Assembly (NCBI GenBank): GCA_035276085.1
Contig: DATELY010000262.1
Location: 19,174-83,173, forward strand
Length of the DNA: 64,000 bases
Origin: DATELY01 sp035276085
Lineage (GTDB): Bacteria; Pseudomonadota; Gammaproteobacteria; Steroidobacterales; Steroidobacteraceae
Reading direction: 5' to 3'
In this document: positions 44,898 to 53,982 of the stretch, piece by piece
Position numbering within the stretch: position 1 is the first letter of the stretch
Layout of the letters: every line of letters begins with the position of its first letter
Notes under the pieces: generated by a model
The model's input: only the letters and a program-made list of their open reading frames with translations
Databases searched by the model: none
Told to the model about the DNA's origin: nothing
Position numbers and translations under genes: made by a program

Positions 44898-46656
44898 GCG
44901 ACGACATGCGGCTAGTCGGCGCGAGCGCGACGAGTTCGCCGTCGGCCAGCCGATACACGCGATCGGCTACCTGCATCAGGCGCTCCTGATGCGCCACGGC
45001 CAGGATCGCGAGCTTGCCCTTCAAGTGCTCGACGGTTTCGAGCACCGCACTCTGCGCTTCCGCATCCAGATTGCTCGTCGCTTCATCGAGTATCAGCAAG
45101 CGCGGCTTGCGAATCAGCGCACGCGCAATCGCAATGCGTTGACGTTGCCCGCCCGACAGGCGCGAACCCCCTTCGCCGACTCGTGTACGCAACCCTTCCG
45201 GCATTGCCTCGACGAAGTCGAGCGCATCGGCAGCGCGCAACGCATCGCGAATCTCTTCTTCGGAAATGTCCTCGCCAAGCGTGAGGTTGTGAGCGACGGA
45301 TTCATCGACGATCACGGATTCCTGCGGCACGTAGCCGATCTGTTGCCGCCACTGACGCAGGTTGATCTCGTTGAGCGGCACGTCGTCGATCAGGATGCGT
45401 CCGCCGGTCGGCTGCAACAGCCCGACGATCAAGTCGAGCATCGTCGTCTTGCCTGCCCCCGACGGACCGATGATCAGCGTCAGTCCGCGGGCCGGGATGG
45501 TGAAGGATTGACGTTCGAGGATCGGGCGGTTCTTTTCATGCGCATAGCTCACCGCATCGAAACTCAAGTCGTGACCGAACTGCACCGTGCGCGTGCCGCC
45601 GAGGGGCTCGTGCTGTTCTCGCGCCTCTTCGATCGCCTGGATCATCGACCAGTAGGCGCTCTCGCGGATGCCGACCTGCAGATACGCCTTCTGCGCCTTG
45701 GAGAGGTAGTTCACGACGCGCGCCAGCATGAACAACATCACGACCACTTCGGTGACGGGAATCTTGAGCACGGTGATGCCGAGGAAAAATCCGATACCCA
45801 CCATCATCGCCAGCAGCGGTTCCTGCAGCGCGGCCAGTGCCTCCTTGCTGATGACCTGGCGGCGCAAAGCCTTTTCGAGCTGGCGCGTTTGATCCGACAG
45901 CAGCGCGTCCACGTGATCCTCGCGCGCCATGGCCTTCAAGGGCTTGGCCGCCACGAACTGGGAACTGATGGCGGTCAGCAACGACTTCTGCAATGAGGTC
46001 TGGTGTTGCCCGGCACGCCGTGAAGCACGAATGAGCGTGCGAAAGACGAGGAGCAGCACGCCTCCTGCGATCGCGGCCGCGACGCCGGCTTGCCACGAAA
46101 TGGACATGGCGATCGCGAAGTAGATGAGCGCGTTGAGCACCATCGCGCTCATCTCGGCACCCAGCTGGAACGCTTCCGACGCGCGCTGCGCCTCGGTGGC
46201 GATGGCATTGGAGAGCCGGCCGATCGACTGCTGCAGATAATGTTTCCAGCGCGCCTTCATCACCGCCCGGATCAGCGCAAGGCGCAGATCCGTGGCGATG
46301 TACGCCACTGCATAGCCCACCTGGCGATTCGCCAGCAGCGTCAGCAAGGCTTTGAGCGTGATGAGTCCGATGGCGATCAGGAGCAAATTGAGCGCGGTCG
46401 GCTGCAGGCCGAAGAAGCCCACCACCTTCAGCGCCGCCTTCTGCGGTGTTGAAGGACTGCCGTGCGTGTCGCCCGCCGCGAGCGTGAGCATCGACAACAA
46501 CATCGACATGCCCAGACCATCGAGCAAGGCGGCAGCGAACACCGAGGCGAGTGCGGCACCACTGCGCGAGGGATAGGCGCTGGCAAAGCGGCCCAGCATC
46601 CGCAGCGGCCCTCGGCTGTAGCCGGCGGCGGTGGTCTGAACGGGATGCGGGTTCAC
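44890..46656 (-). CDS. MsbA-like ABC transporter (fused permease-ATPase)
   Basis: This 588-residue half-transporter has an N-terminal six-helix domain (residues about 30-320) and a C-terminal nucleotide-binding domain with Walker A (IIGPSGAGKTTMLDLIVGLL), signature LSGGQRQRIAIARALI and Walker B LLILDEATSNLDAE. This layout fits MsbA or other lipid flippases that move lipids across the inner membrane as homodimers. It sits between a lipid kinase and an LpxL-like acyltransferase (overlaps of 4 and 8 nt). A role in flipping a ceramide-based lipid is inferred. Confidence 0.88.
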   Translation of the reverse strand: MNPHPVQTTAAGYSRGPLRMLGRFASAYPSRSGAALASVFAAALLDGLGMSMLLSMLTLAAGDTHGSPSTPQKAALKVVGFFGLQPTALNLLLIAIGLITLKALLTLLANRQVGYAVAYIATDLRLALIRAVMKARWKHYLQQSIGRLSNAIATEAQRASEAFQLGAEMSAMVLNALIYFAIAMSISWQAGVAAAIAGGVLLLVFRTLIRASRRAGQHQTSLQKSLLTAISSQFVAAKPLKAMAREDHVDALLSDQTRQLEKALRRQVISKEALAALQEPLLAMMVGIGFFLGITVLKIPVTEVVVMLFMLARVVNYLSKAQKAYLQVGIRESAYWSMIQAIEEAREQHEPLGGTRTVQFGHDLSFDAVSYAHEKNRPILERQSFTIPARGLTLIIGPSGAGKTTMLDLIVGLLQPTGGRILIDDVPLNEINLRQWRQQIGYVPQESVIVDESVAHNLTLGEDISEEEIRDALRAADALDFVEAMPEGLRTRVGEGGSRLSGGQRQRIAIARALIRKPRLLILDEATSNLDAEAQSAVLETVEHLKGKLAILAVAHQERLMQVADRVYRLADGELVALAPTSRMSSHG

Positions 46657-47660
46657 GGCTGCAGGAAGCGAATAGTCTGGCCGCCGCGAAAAATGACCGG
46701 CTTGGTCGGGTCGACGTCGAACATCTCGCCATCGAGGGCGTACCTCGAGAGCCCAAGCACCTCGAGGCGCTCGAAGCGGCCGCTGAGATAACCGTTGTGC
46801 GAATTCATTTGTAAGTCGAAGCGGCCAACCAGCAATGCGGGTAAGCGGCGCCAGAAGCGGTCGGCGGTGGCCGAGATGGCCGTCACGCGCACGGCACCCG
46901 TGCCCCGCGCGGCGTAGGGATTGTAAAGGCTGTCGCGGTGCTGGAGTGTGGTCACGATGAATATGCGACTGGGTCCAGTCAATGACTCACCCGTATCCGT
47001 GCAAATCTGCAGGTCGGGATAGGGCGGCAGCGGGCTGCGTCCGACCATCACCTGCAGCGCCAGCTTCAACAAACAGTACGGCGAGCTCAGTCGACCCTTG
47101 TGCAGTCGACTGGTTCCCGACAACCGATGGTGATGGCACAGGCGGATGCCGCTATCGATGCTCGAGCCCGCGAAGAAAAAGCCGTGATGCGGCACGGAGT
47201 CTTCGTGCTCCACACGCAGCAATTGTTGCTCGCGCACGGTAAAGGCGCTGCCATTGCGGTCGCGGCGCAACGCCCGCTCCAGGCGCTGCAACGTCCCGGG
47301 CCCGCCGAGGTCGTTCGCAACCAGATTCGAGCGCCCTCCTCCCAGCAACAACAGCTCGGGCGACCAGGCACCCTCCGGCAGTAACGCCAGGTACTGCACC
47401 AGTCCCTGGATGGTGCCGTCACCCGCGAGAATGAAGATGCGCGCTTGCCCGCGGGCGCGCAGCGTGTCGAGATCCGCGTTGAGTTGTGCGGGCGAGCTCG
47501 CCTCGATGACTTCAGTGCCGCAGCGAGCCGCGAGCGCAATGACGCGTGCGGCAAGGCGCCCGCGCGAGGCGAGGAAACTGCGTGGATTGAGAATCAGACA
47601 CGGTGCATTGCGAGCGATCGGCGCATCAGGAACTTCGATCGCGGTCGGCAAGGCACTCAA
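46653..47660 (-). CDS. diacylglycerol/sphingosine-type lipid kinase
   Basis: This 335-residue protein has the DAG-kinase catalytic fold: APCLILNPRSFLASRGRLAA, the nucleotide loop FILAGDGTIQGLVQYLALL (AGDGT for the usual GGDGT) and ELLLLGGGRSNLVANDLGGP. The C-terminal beta-sandwich ends IRFLQP. It probably phosphorylates the hydroxyl of diacylglycerol, sphingoid base or ceramide. In Caulobacter a protein of this family acts as ceramide kinase in a sphingolipid locus. TTG 47660 overlaps the desaturase stop (TTGA); there is no ATG nearby. Confidence 0.8.
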   Translation of the reverse strand: MSALPTAIEVPDAPIARNAPCLILNPRSFLASRGRLAARVIALAARCGTEVIEASSPAQLNADLDTLRARGQARIFILAGDGTIQGLVQYLALLPEGAWSPELLLLGGGRSNLVANDLGGPGTLQRLERALRRDRNGSAFTVREQQLLRVEHEDSVPHHGFFFAGSSIDSGIRLCHHHRLSGTSRLHKGRLSSPYCLLKLALQVMVGRSPLPPYPDLQICTDTGESLTGPSRIFIVTTLQHRDSLYNPYAARGTGAVRVTAISATADRFWRRLPALLVGRFDLQMNSHNGYLSGRFERLEVLGLSRYALDGEMFDVDPTKPVIFRGGQTIRFLQP

Positions 47661-48805
47661 GAGGACAGGTTCTGCTGACGCCAGACCCTGATGGCCGAAT
47701 CCTGCGTCGGGGTCTTCAGCGCCGCGCGCCACAGTTGCGCGGCTGTAGCGAAAAAGCTGGCGCGATTGACGGCGTGATACGGCGAATCGGCCGGCAGCTT
47801 CTCGAGCAGACGCCGATGCGCCTTGCCGAGGTTGTGATACGGCAGCGAAGGTACGAGATGATGCAGGGCGTGGTAGCGCAGGCCGACCGGAAACAGCATG
47901 ACGGTCAGCCACGTCTGGCCGGTAAGGTTGATCGAGTCGCTGAACTGCTCGACGTGGCTCATCGGCTCACCGCGGTTGCCGTAACGATGCGCGGCGAGGT
48001 TGCGTACCCAGTTGAGGGTGAGCGCCGCGCTCAGCAGCAGATAACCCTTGAACAGCTGCATACCCGTGATGATCCCCGTCGCGACCAGCACCGCAAGGGC
48101 CGCGAGATAAACGAAGCAGAGGGCCTCGACGATTTTTAAGTGCCCTTCCTCACGCACTGGAAAGCGCCGGCGATAGTAGGGATTTGAGACGCCCGCAGTC
48201 GCCGACGTCAATACCCACTCGCGTAAACCGCGGTGCACCCATGACAGCGGGGTGAGTAGTAAGAAGCGAGCCGCAGACATGATCGGCAGCAACGGCGCCT
48301 GCAGCAGGTACTTCACGATCTCGTGCACGGGCGCTGCGGCCAGTGGCAGGTACTCGCCATCTTCGGGCGTGCCGAAGAAACGCGCGCTGTGATGATCGAG
48401 ATGATTGCGGTAAAAGATCCAGGGCATCAGCAGCGGGACGCCGATGATCGAATTCCAGACGCGCCGAAACCACACCATGTCCCGCCGCGGAAAATGGATG
48501 ATCTCGTGAATGAACGTGCCGGCGCGAAAGAAGAGGATGCTCGCTCCGATGAAGGCACCGATCTGCAGCGTACTCCATGCAGGGGCATTGAAGTAAACGG
48601 CAGTGAGCGCCCAAGCCGCGCCGGCGCTCAGCGACAGATCGAGCCAATAGATTGCGGGCGAGCGTTCGAGCAGATCACCGACGATTTCGATGACCTGCTT
48701 CATTTCCAACGAGTCGCCCGCGCTGCCCGCATGGACATCGTTGGCCGCTTCGAAATCGAGCGTTTGTTGTTGCTGCGCGACGGCAGCTCGAGGACGTTGC
48801 GACAT
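47657..48805 (-). CDS. membrane fatty acid desaturase/hydroxylase-family protein
   Basis: This 382-residue multi-pass protein has the three histidine boxes of di-iron desaturases and hydroxylases: TFIHEIIHFPRR, YRNHLDHHSARF and YHALHHLVPSLP. Four hydrophobic segments fit the family topology. It heads the five-gene operon with lipid kinase, ABC exporter, acyltransferase and SDR. It could desaturate or hydroxylate the sphingoid base or acyl chain of ceramide, but an ordinary fatty acid substrate is equally allowed. The N-terminus is Gln/Ala-rich. Confidence 0.88.
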   Translation of the reverse strand: MSQRPRAAVAQQQQTLDFEAANDVHAGSAGDSLEMKQVIEIVGDLLERSPAIYWLDLSLSAGAAWALTAVYFNAPAWSTLQIGAFIGASILFFRAGTFIHEIIHFPRRDMVWFRRVWNSIIGVPLLMPWIFYRNHLDHHSARFFGTPEDGEYLPLAAAPVHEIVKYLLQAPLLPIMSAARFLLLTPLSWVHRGLREWVLTSATAGVSNPYYRRRFPVREEGHLKIVEALCFVYLAALAVLVATGIITGMQLFKGYLLLSAALTLNWVRNLAAHRYGNRGEPMSHVEQFSDSINLTGQTWLTVMLFPVGLRYHALHHLVPSLPYHNLGKAHRRLLEKLPADSPYHAVNRASFFATAAQLWRAALKTPTQDSAIRVWRQQNLSS

Positions 48806-49020
48806 GAGCTAAACATACTTAAGCAGTGCAGTTGGAACAAGTGAGCGGCCGACTTCGTCAGAGGGCAGCAAGCCGGCATCCTTAGCGAATTCGCAACAGG
48901 ATCCATTGCGCCCCATCAGGCGTTATCTGAGGGCAAACATCGACGTCGCCGAGATGTGCCGTGCTCGACAGGTTGACGAAAGGTTCACGCCCAACACTGG
49001 CCTGCCGAGCTAGTTCCGCC

Positions 49021-49947
49021 ATGGAGGCGAACGTGGCGGACCGCAAAATCTACATCCATACCAATTCGAAGCAACTGATCGGCGCGCTCGTCGCCCGCCA
49101 TACGTTGCAACGAAACAGTCGCAAGCCCGAGCGCTTCGACGTGGAGATCATCACGGCGGAGTCCTTCCCCGCCCTGACCCGCCGCGAGGGCCTGCCCTAC
49201 CTGCGCGAAGGCGAGCCCGCCATCTGGCGCAACGACGACCTGCAGTCGTTTGCTCCCTTGCGCTTCGCCGTGCCCGAGCTCATGGGCTACGCAGGACGTG
49301 CGGTGGTCATCGACCCGGGCGTTTTCGCACTGGGAGACATCAACGAGCTGCTGGACGCGGACATGGATGGCGCCGCGGTGCTCGCGCGCCGCATCGAGCC
49401 CGATGCACGCCGGCCGCTGCATTTCGCCTCGAGCGTCATGCTGCTCGACTGCGCACGGCTACGGCACTGGCAGCTCGAACGCGACTTCGACAGGCTCTTC
49501 ACCCGCCAGGTCGACTATTGCGACTGGATGTGGCTGCTTCTGGAGCCGCCCGGCATCGTCGGGACGCTGGCGCCGGGCTGGAATGCGTTCGACCGGCTCA
49601 CCCCGGCAACCAAGTTGCTGCACAACAACCACCGTCGCACCCAGCCTTGGAAGACCGGGCTCCCTGTCGATTACACGAAACGCGGCAAGACACTGCAGAA
49701 GAAAGTCAGCGCCGTGCTACGCGGTCTGGCGGCCAGCGTGACGGGCATCAGCGGCATGAAGGGGCTCTATCGCGCCCATCCCGATCCCGCCCAGGAGCAG
49801 TTCTTCTTTCGCATGCTGGGCGAGTGTCTGGAGCGGGGCATCATCACCGAGCGTCAACTGCGGACTGAGATCCAGCAGCGGCACATCCGCGCCGACGCCC
49901 TGGAGCGCATCCGCGCCGTGAGAGGGGTTACCCTCGCCTGTGCGTGA
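49021..49947 (+). CDS. GT8-like glycosyltransferase-fold protein
   Basis: This 308-residue protein begins NVADRKIYIHTNSKQLIGAL and has a central VVIDPGVFALGDINELLDAD similar to the nucleotide-sugar segment of glycosyltransferase family 8, where DxD-like residues bind metal. Here the motif is DPGVFALGD, so catalysis is uncertain. ALARRIEPDARRPLHFASSV and WNAFDRLTPATKLLHNNHR fit the GT8 acceptor side. I start at ATG 49021. It is divergent from the desaturase operon; a sugar-transfer role on the ceramide lipid is possible but not shown. Confidence 0.55.
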   Translation: MEANVADRKIYIHTNSKQLIGALVARHTLQRNSRKPERFDVEIITAESFPALTRREGLPYLREGEPAIWRNDDLQSFAPLRFAVPELMGYAGRAVVIDPGVFALGDINELLDADMDGAAVLARRIEPDARRPLHFASSVMLLDCARLRHWQLERDFDRLFTRQVDYCDWMWLLLEPPGIVGTLAPGWNAFDRLTPATKLLHNNHRRTQPWKTGLPVDYTKRGKTLQKKVSAVLRGLAASVTGISGMKGLYRAHPDPAQEQFFFRMLGECLERGIITERQLRTEIQQRHIRADALERIRAVRGVTLACA

Positions 49948-49957
49948 GCCCGATCGC

Positions 49958-51349
49958 TCAAGCCACGGACGGGAACGTCAGCCGCGCCGCCAGTCCGGTA
50001 CCGTTCTGCCCCTCGTTCAACGTCAAGTCGCCGCGATGCAGTTGCACGATCTCCAGCGCGATCGATAGCCCCAGGCCACTGCCGTCGCCGGCGCTGCCAC
50101 GGACGAATCGGCCCAACATTTTTTCCCGCTGAGCCGCCGGAATACCCGGGCCATTGTCTTCGACGATCATGGCTGGTGTGGGCGTCGCAGCGACGCGGAC
50201 CTCGATGCGTCCGCCGGGGCGGCCGTACTTGATGGCGTTGTCCAGCAGATTCGCGAGGGCATCGCAGAGCAGATCGCGATCGCCGCTGACCCACACGGCT
50301 GCGTGCTCGGCCGGCGACGAAAACTGCATCTCGATGTCCGCCTCGATCGCCTTGGGCACCCATTCGGCACCGGTCTGTCGTGCGATCTCGACCAGGTCGA
50401 CCGGCTTGAACGGACGTCGCTGCCGGCTGTCGGGTTCTGCCCGCGCCAGAGAGAGCAGCTGATTCGACAGCCGCGTCGCGCGATCGGTCGAGCGTGCCAG
50501 GGTTTCGAGGTGCGGGAGCAGCTCCGCATCGCGACATTCGCGTTTTGCCTGCTCGGTTTGCAGCTTGATCGCGGTCAAGGGCGTGCGCAGCTGATGCGCG
50601 GCGTCCGCGACGAACCGACGCTGCGCAGCCACCGCATCGTGCAAACGGGCCAGGAGCTCGTTCAGCGCGCGTGTCATCGGCTGCACTTCTTCAGGCACGC
50701 CCTCGTCGGATATCGGCGAGAGCTCGCGACCGCTGCGATCCTTCAGCCGCGAGGCAATCGTGCCGAGCGGCACAAGTCCCGAACGCACGGCGCGCCGGAT
50801 CGCGACGATGGCAACGATGATCAGCAACAGTTGTGGAATGAGCGTGCTGAGCAGAATGGTGCGCGCGAGGTTGCTGCGTTTGCGCGTCGTCTCGGCGACT
50901 TCGACCCGCACCGTTTCGCCGAATGTGGATGCAGGCAACACGAGCGCGGCGATGCGCACCGGCTCGCCATCGAGCACACCGTCGTACAGCAGCGCGTTTT
51001 GATATCTATCGACGTCCCCAGTCACGCCCGGCAGATCGCGCCTGCCGACGAGAATGCCCTTCTTCGATGCAGTGATGCGGAAATAGGTTTTGTCGGCCGC
51101 ATCCCAGACGAACAGACGCTGCTCCTGCGGCGGCATGTCCACGAACGGCCCGTCGGGTCGCCTTTCCACTTCCAGCGCAAGCGAGCTGACGGAATCGAAC
51201 AACCAACCGTCGTACACGGAGTCGGCGAAGTATTTCGCGAGACTGGTTCCGGCCACACCGGCGATCAGGAACAAGATGGCGAGCGGCCCGACGAGTCCGA
51301 TGAAGAGCCGCCGCTGCAGTGAAAACCGCTTAGTGACCGGCGCCACCAT
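49958..51349 (-). CDS. two-component sensor histidine kinase
   Basis: This 463-residue membrane sensor has two transmembrane helices (LFIGLVGPLAILFLIAGVAG near the N-terminus and LSTLIPQLLLIIVAIVAIR), a periplasmic domain of about 115 residues, a HAMP-like linker, the H-box AAHQLRTPLTAIK, the N-box ALANLLDNAIKYG and G-boxes VEDNGPGIP and GDGSGLGLSIAL. It resembles the QseC/PmrB/TctE class. The ATG at 51349 overlaps the response regulator by 20 nt. The signal is unknown. Confidence 0.92.
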   Translation of the reverse strand: MVAPVTKRFSLQRRLFIGLVGPLAILFLIAGVAGTSLAKYFADSVYDGWLFDSVSSLALEVERRPDGPFVDMPPQEQRLFVWDAADKTYFRITASKKGILVGRRDLPGVTGDVDRYQNALLYDGVLDGEPVRIAALVLPASTFGETVRVEVAETTRKRSNLARTILLSTLIPQLLLIIVAIVAIRRAVRSGLVPLGTIASRLKDRSGRELSPISDEGVPEEVQPMTRALNELLARLHDAVAAQRRFVADAAHQLRTPLTAIKLQTEQAKRECRDAELLPHLETLARSTDRATRLSNQLLSLARAEPDSRQRRPFKPVDLVEIARQTGAEWVPKAIEADIEMQFSSPAEHAAVWVSGDRDLLCDALANLLDNAIKYGRPGGRIEVRVAATPTPAMIVEDNGPGIPAAQREKMLGRFVRGSAGDGSGLGLSIALEIVQLHRGDLTLNEGQNGTGLAARLTFPSVA

Positions 51350-52010
51350 CGACCTGCAGCAAGTAGCCGAAACCGCGCAGCGTGCGGATGTTGCATCCGG
51401 AGCCGTCGATCTTCTTACGTACCCGGTGCACGTACAGCTCGGCGGCATTCTCCGAAGGCTCGGCGTCCCAGTCCGAGAACAGATCGAGCAGTTGGCGTTT
51501 GCTCACCACTCGACCCAGCCGCAACAAGAGGCATTCGAGCACGGCGAACTCCCGCGGCGAGAGATCGATCGGCACGTCATCGAGAAACACGCGTGATTCC
51601 ACCATCGACAACCTGAGCCGACCCGCCGTGACGTCATCACCGCGCCGGGCGATGGCCCGGCGGGTCACGGCACGAATCCGTGCTTCCAGCTCGCTCAGCT
51701 CGAACGGCTTCGGGACGTAATCGTCAGCCCCCAGATCGAGGCCCGAGACTTTGTCGGCCGTCTCGTCCCGGGCCGTCACGATCAAGACGGGCGTGTGATC
51801 GTGATCCCGCCGAATGCGCCGCAGGACCTCCATTCCGTCCATGTCCGGCAATCCGAGATCCAGGATGATGCAGTCGTAGCTCCAGCCGCCGATCCGGGCG
51901 AGCGCCGTCGTGCCGTCACGGCTCACATCGACCAGGGTCCCCGTCCGCTGCAACGCCCGACGCAGGCTCTCTGCAATCGCCGCATCATCTTCTACGACCA
52001 GCATTCTCAC
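51330..52010 (-). CDS. OmpR/PhoB-family response regulator
   Basis: This 226-residue regulator has an N-terminal receiver domain with VRMLVVEDDAAIAESLRRAL (acidic pocket), CIILDLGLPDMDGMEVL (phospho-acceptor Asp), LIVTARDE and DDYVPKPFEL (Lys), then a winged-helix DNA-binding domain ending NIRTLRGFGYLLQV. It is the partner of the overlapping histidine kinase gene. I start at GTG 52010; ATG 52004 is an alternative. Targets are unknown. Confidence 0.92.
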   Translation of the reverse strand: MRMLVVEDDAAIAESLRRALQRTGTLVDVSRDGTTALARIGGWSYDCIILDLGLPDMDGMEVLRRIRRDHDHTPVLIVTARDETADKVSGLDLGADDYVPKPFELSELEARIRAVTRRAIARRGDDVTAGRLRLSMVESRVFLDDVPIDLSPREFAVLECLLLRLGRVVSKRQLLDLFSDWDAEPSENAAELYVHRVRKKIDGSGCNIRTLRGFGYLLQVDGGAGH

Positions 52011-52198
52011 TTCGGACTGACCTCGAGACGACTGTCGATGCACAGTGACCGACAGGCAACGAAACGCAGTGTAGGGGAACGCGCCGGATGCGGCATCTGC
52101 TTCATCCGTCACGCCGCGTTCGAGGCACAGATTTCAGTCGCGCCTCGGCGAGGCGTGCGCCATCATTCCGCGGCGTTCCATAAGAATCTGGTGAATAC

Positions 52199-53671
52199 AT
52201 GAGCCCATCCAAAGTCCAGCCTGGCCCGGCACAGATTGGCCTCATCGGTCTTGCCGTCATGGGCGAGAACCTTGCGCTGAACATCGAGAGCCGCGGGTTC
52301 TCCATGGCTGTCTTCAATCGGACTACGGCGAAAGTCGATGAGTTCCTGGCCGGCCGCGCCCGCGGCAAGGCGTTCGTGGGCGCACACACCCTCGAGCAAC
52401 TCGTGCAGGCACTCGAGCGCCCGCGGAAGATCATCCTGCTCGTCAAAGCGGGCACTGCGGTGGACGAGCTGATCGAACAACTCCTGCCGCTGCTCGATCG
52501 CGGCGATGTGTTGATCGATGGCGGCAACAGTCTCTTCACCGACACCATGCGGCGCACGCAGTACGTCGAGGGCAAGGGCCTGTTGTACGTAGGCGCCGGC
52601 GTCTCGGGCGGCGAGGAAGGTGCGCTGCGCGGTCCGTCTCTGATGCCCGGTGGCAGTCCTGCCGCGTGGGAACTCATTCGTCCGATTTTTCAATCCATCT
52701 GCGCACGTACACCGCAGGGGGAACCCTGCTGCGACTGGATGGGCGAGAACGGTGCCGGTCACTTCGTGAAGATGATTCACAACGGCATCGAGTACGGCGA
52801 CATGCAGCTGATCTGCGAGACGTACGATCTCATGAAGCGCGGACTCGGCATGAGCAACGCGCAGATGCACGAGGTTTTCGCCGAGTGGAATCGCGGCGAG
52901 CTGGACAGCTATCTCGTGGAGATCACGCGCGACATTCTCGGCTTCCGCGAGCCGGACGGCACCGCGACGATCGATCTCATCCTGGACAAGGCAGGACAGA
53001 AGGGAACGGGCAAATGGACCGTCACCGGGGCGCTGGACGAAGGCACACCGCTGACGTTGATCGGCGAAGCCGTGTTTGCGCGCTGTCTATCCGCAGCGAA
53101 GGACGAGCGTGTGGCCGCAGCCAGGCATCTCCAGGCCGACGTGCCCTCCTTCACAGGCGACCAGCGCACATTCATCGACGATCTGCGGCAAGCATTGTAC
53201 GCATCCAAGATCGTCAGCTACGCGCAGGGCTATCAACTGATGCGCGCCGCCGCGGCAACGAACAAGTGGAATCTCAACTACGGCGGCATCGCCTTGGTCT
53301 GGCGCGGCGGCTGCATCATCCGCTCGGCGTTCCTGGGCGATATCAAGAAGGCATTCGATCGCGATCCTGCGCTCGTGAACCTGCTGCTCGATCCGTTCTT
53401 CAAGAACGCGGTGGAGAGCCGGCAGGCGGCGTGGCGCAGAGTCGTGATGACCGGCGTGCAACTCGGCATTCCCCTGCCGTGCCTCGGCGCCGCACTCGCC
53501 TACTTCGATGGTTATCGCTCAGCGCAGCTGCCCGCGAACCTGCTGCAGGCACAACGCGATTATTTCGGCGCCCACACGTATGAGCGGGTCGATCGACCTC
53601 GGGGCAAGTTCTTCCACACGAACTGGACGGGCCGCGGAGCCGAGACGACATCGCAGGCGTACACACTCTAG
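52199..53671 (+). CDS. gnd: NADP-dependent 6-phosphogluconate dehydrogenase
   Basis: This 490-residue enzyme oxidatively decarboxylates 6-phosphogluconate to ribulose-5-phosphate in the pentose phosphate pathway. GLIGLAVMGENLALNIESRG is the NADP fold, followed by LIDGGNSLFTDT, GVSGGEEGALRGPSLMPGGS and the active-site GENGAGHFVKMIHNGIEYGD with the catalytic Lys. The C-terminal ends FFHTNWTGRG. The length is that of the long enteric-type Gnd. It is followed by pgm on the same strand with about 310 nt between. Confidence 0.96.
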   Translation: MSPSKVQPGPAQIGLIGLAVMGENLALNIESRGFSMAVFNRTTAKVDEFLAGRARGKAFVGAHTLEQLVQALERPRKIILLVKAGTAVDELIEQLLPLLDRGDVLIDGGNSLFTDTMRRTQYVEGKGLLYVGAGVSGGEEGALRGPSLMPGGSPAAWELIRPIFQSICARTPQGEPCCDWMGENGAGHFVKMIHNGIEYGDMQLICETYDLMKRGLGMSNAQMHEVFAEWNRGELDSYLVEITRDILGFREPDGTATIDLILDKAGQKGTGKWTVTGALDEGTPLTLIGEAVFARCLSAAKDERVAAARHLQADVPSFTGDQRTFIDDLRQALYASKIVSYAQGYQLMRAAAATNKWNLNYGGIALVWRGGCIIRSAFLGDIKKAFDRDPALVNLLLDPFFKNAVESRQAAWRRVVMTGVQLGIPLPCLGAALAYFDGYRSAQLPANLLQAQRDYFGAHTYERVDRPRGKFFHTNWTGRGAETTSQAYTL

Positions 53672-53982
53672 GTGGGCTGCAACAACTGCTTCTGCACTGT
53701 AGGTTGCGTCCCTTCCCTTGCGGAGCGGGGGCCGCTCCTGCGCATCCATGCGCCCGCGCCATTCGTGCGTCCCTGCACATCAGAACGACCGGAGGAAGTG
53801 GCGCGCCAGGACAGGATGGGGGCATGCGGTAAAGCGCAGTGGCAAACGCAGGCGCCCCCACCCTAACCCTCCCCCGCTGTCGCAGGGGAGGGGACAGAAG
53901 CGTAGTGTGGTTTCAGTTGTTACACGCCACTGGGCGTGCAAGCGCACGAGCCCGTCCTACTTTCTTCGCACCGAGACAGTCC
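53672..53982. other. intergenic region between gnd and pgm
   Basis: This 311-nt gap is mostly family 1 repeat (53707-53894). The remaining 90 nt before pgm may hold its promoter; no clear element is seen. Confidence 0.6.
53707..53894. repeat. dispersed intergenic hairpin repeat, family 1, copy C (inverted)
   Basis: This copy is the reverse complement of copy B in order: CCGCTCCTGCGCATCCATGC, GCCATTCGTGCGTCCCTGCA and ACATCAGAA correspond to the extra arm of copy B, then GGACAGGATGGGGGC and CACCCTAACCCTCCCCCGC. Confidence 0.8.
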
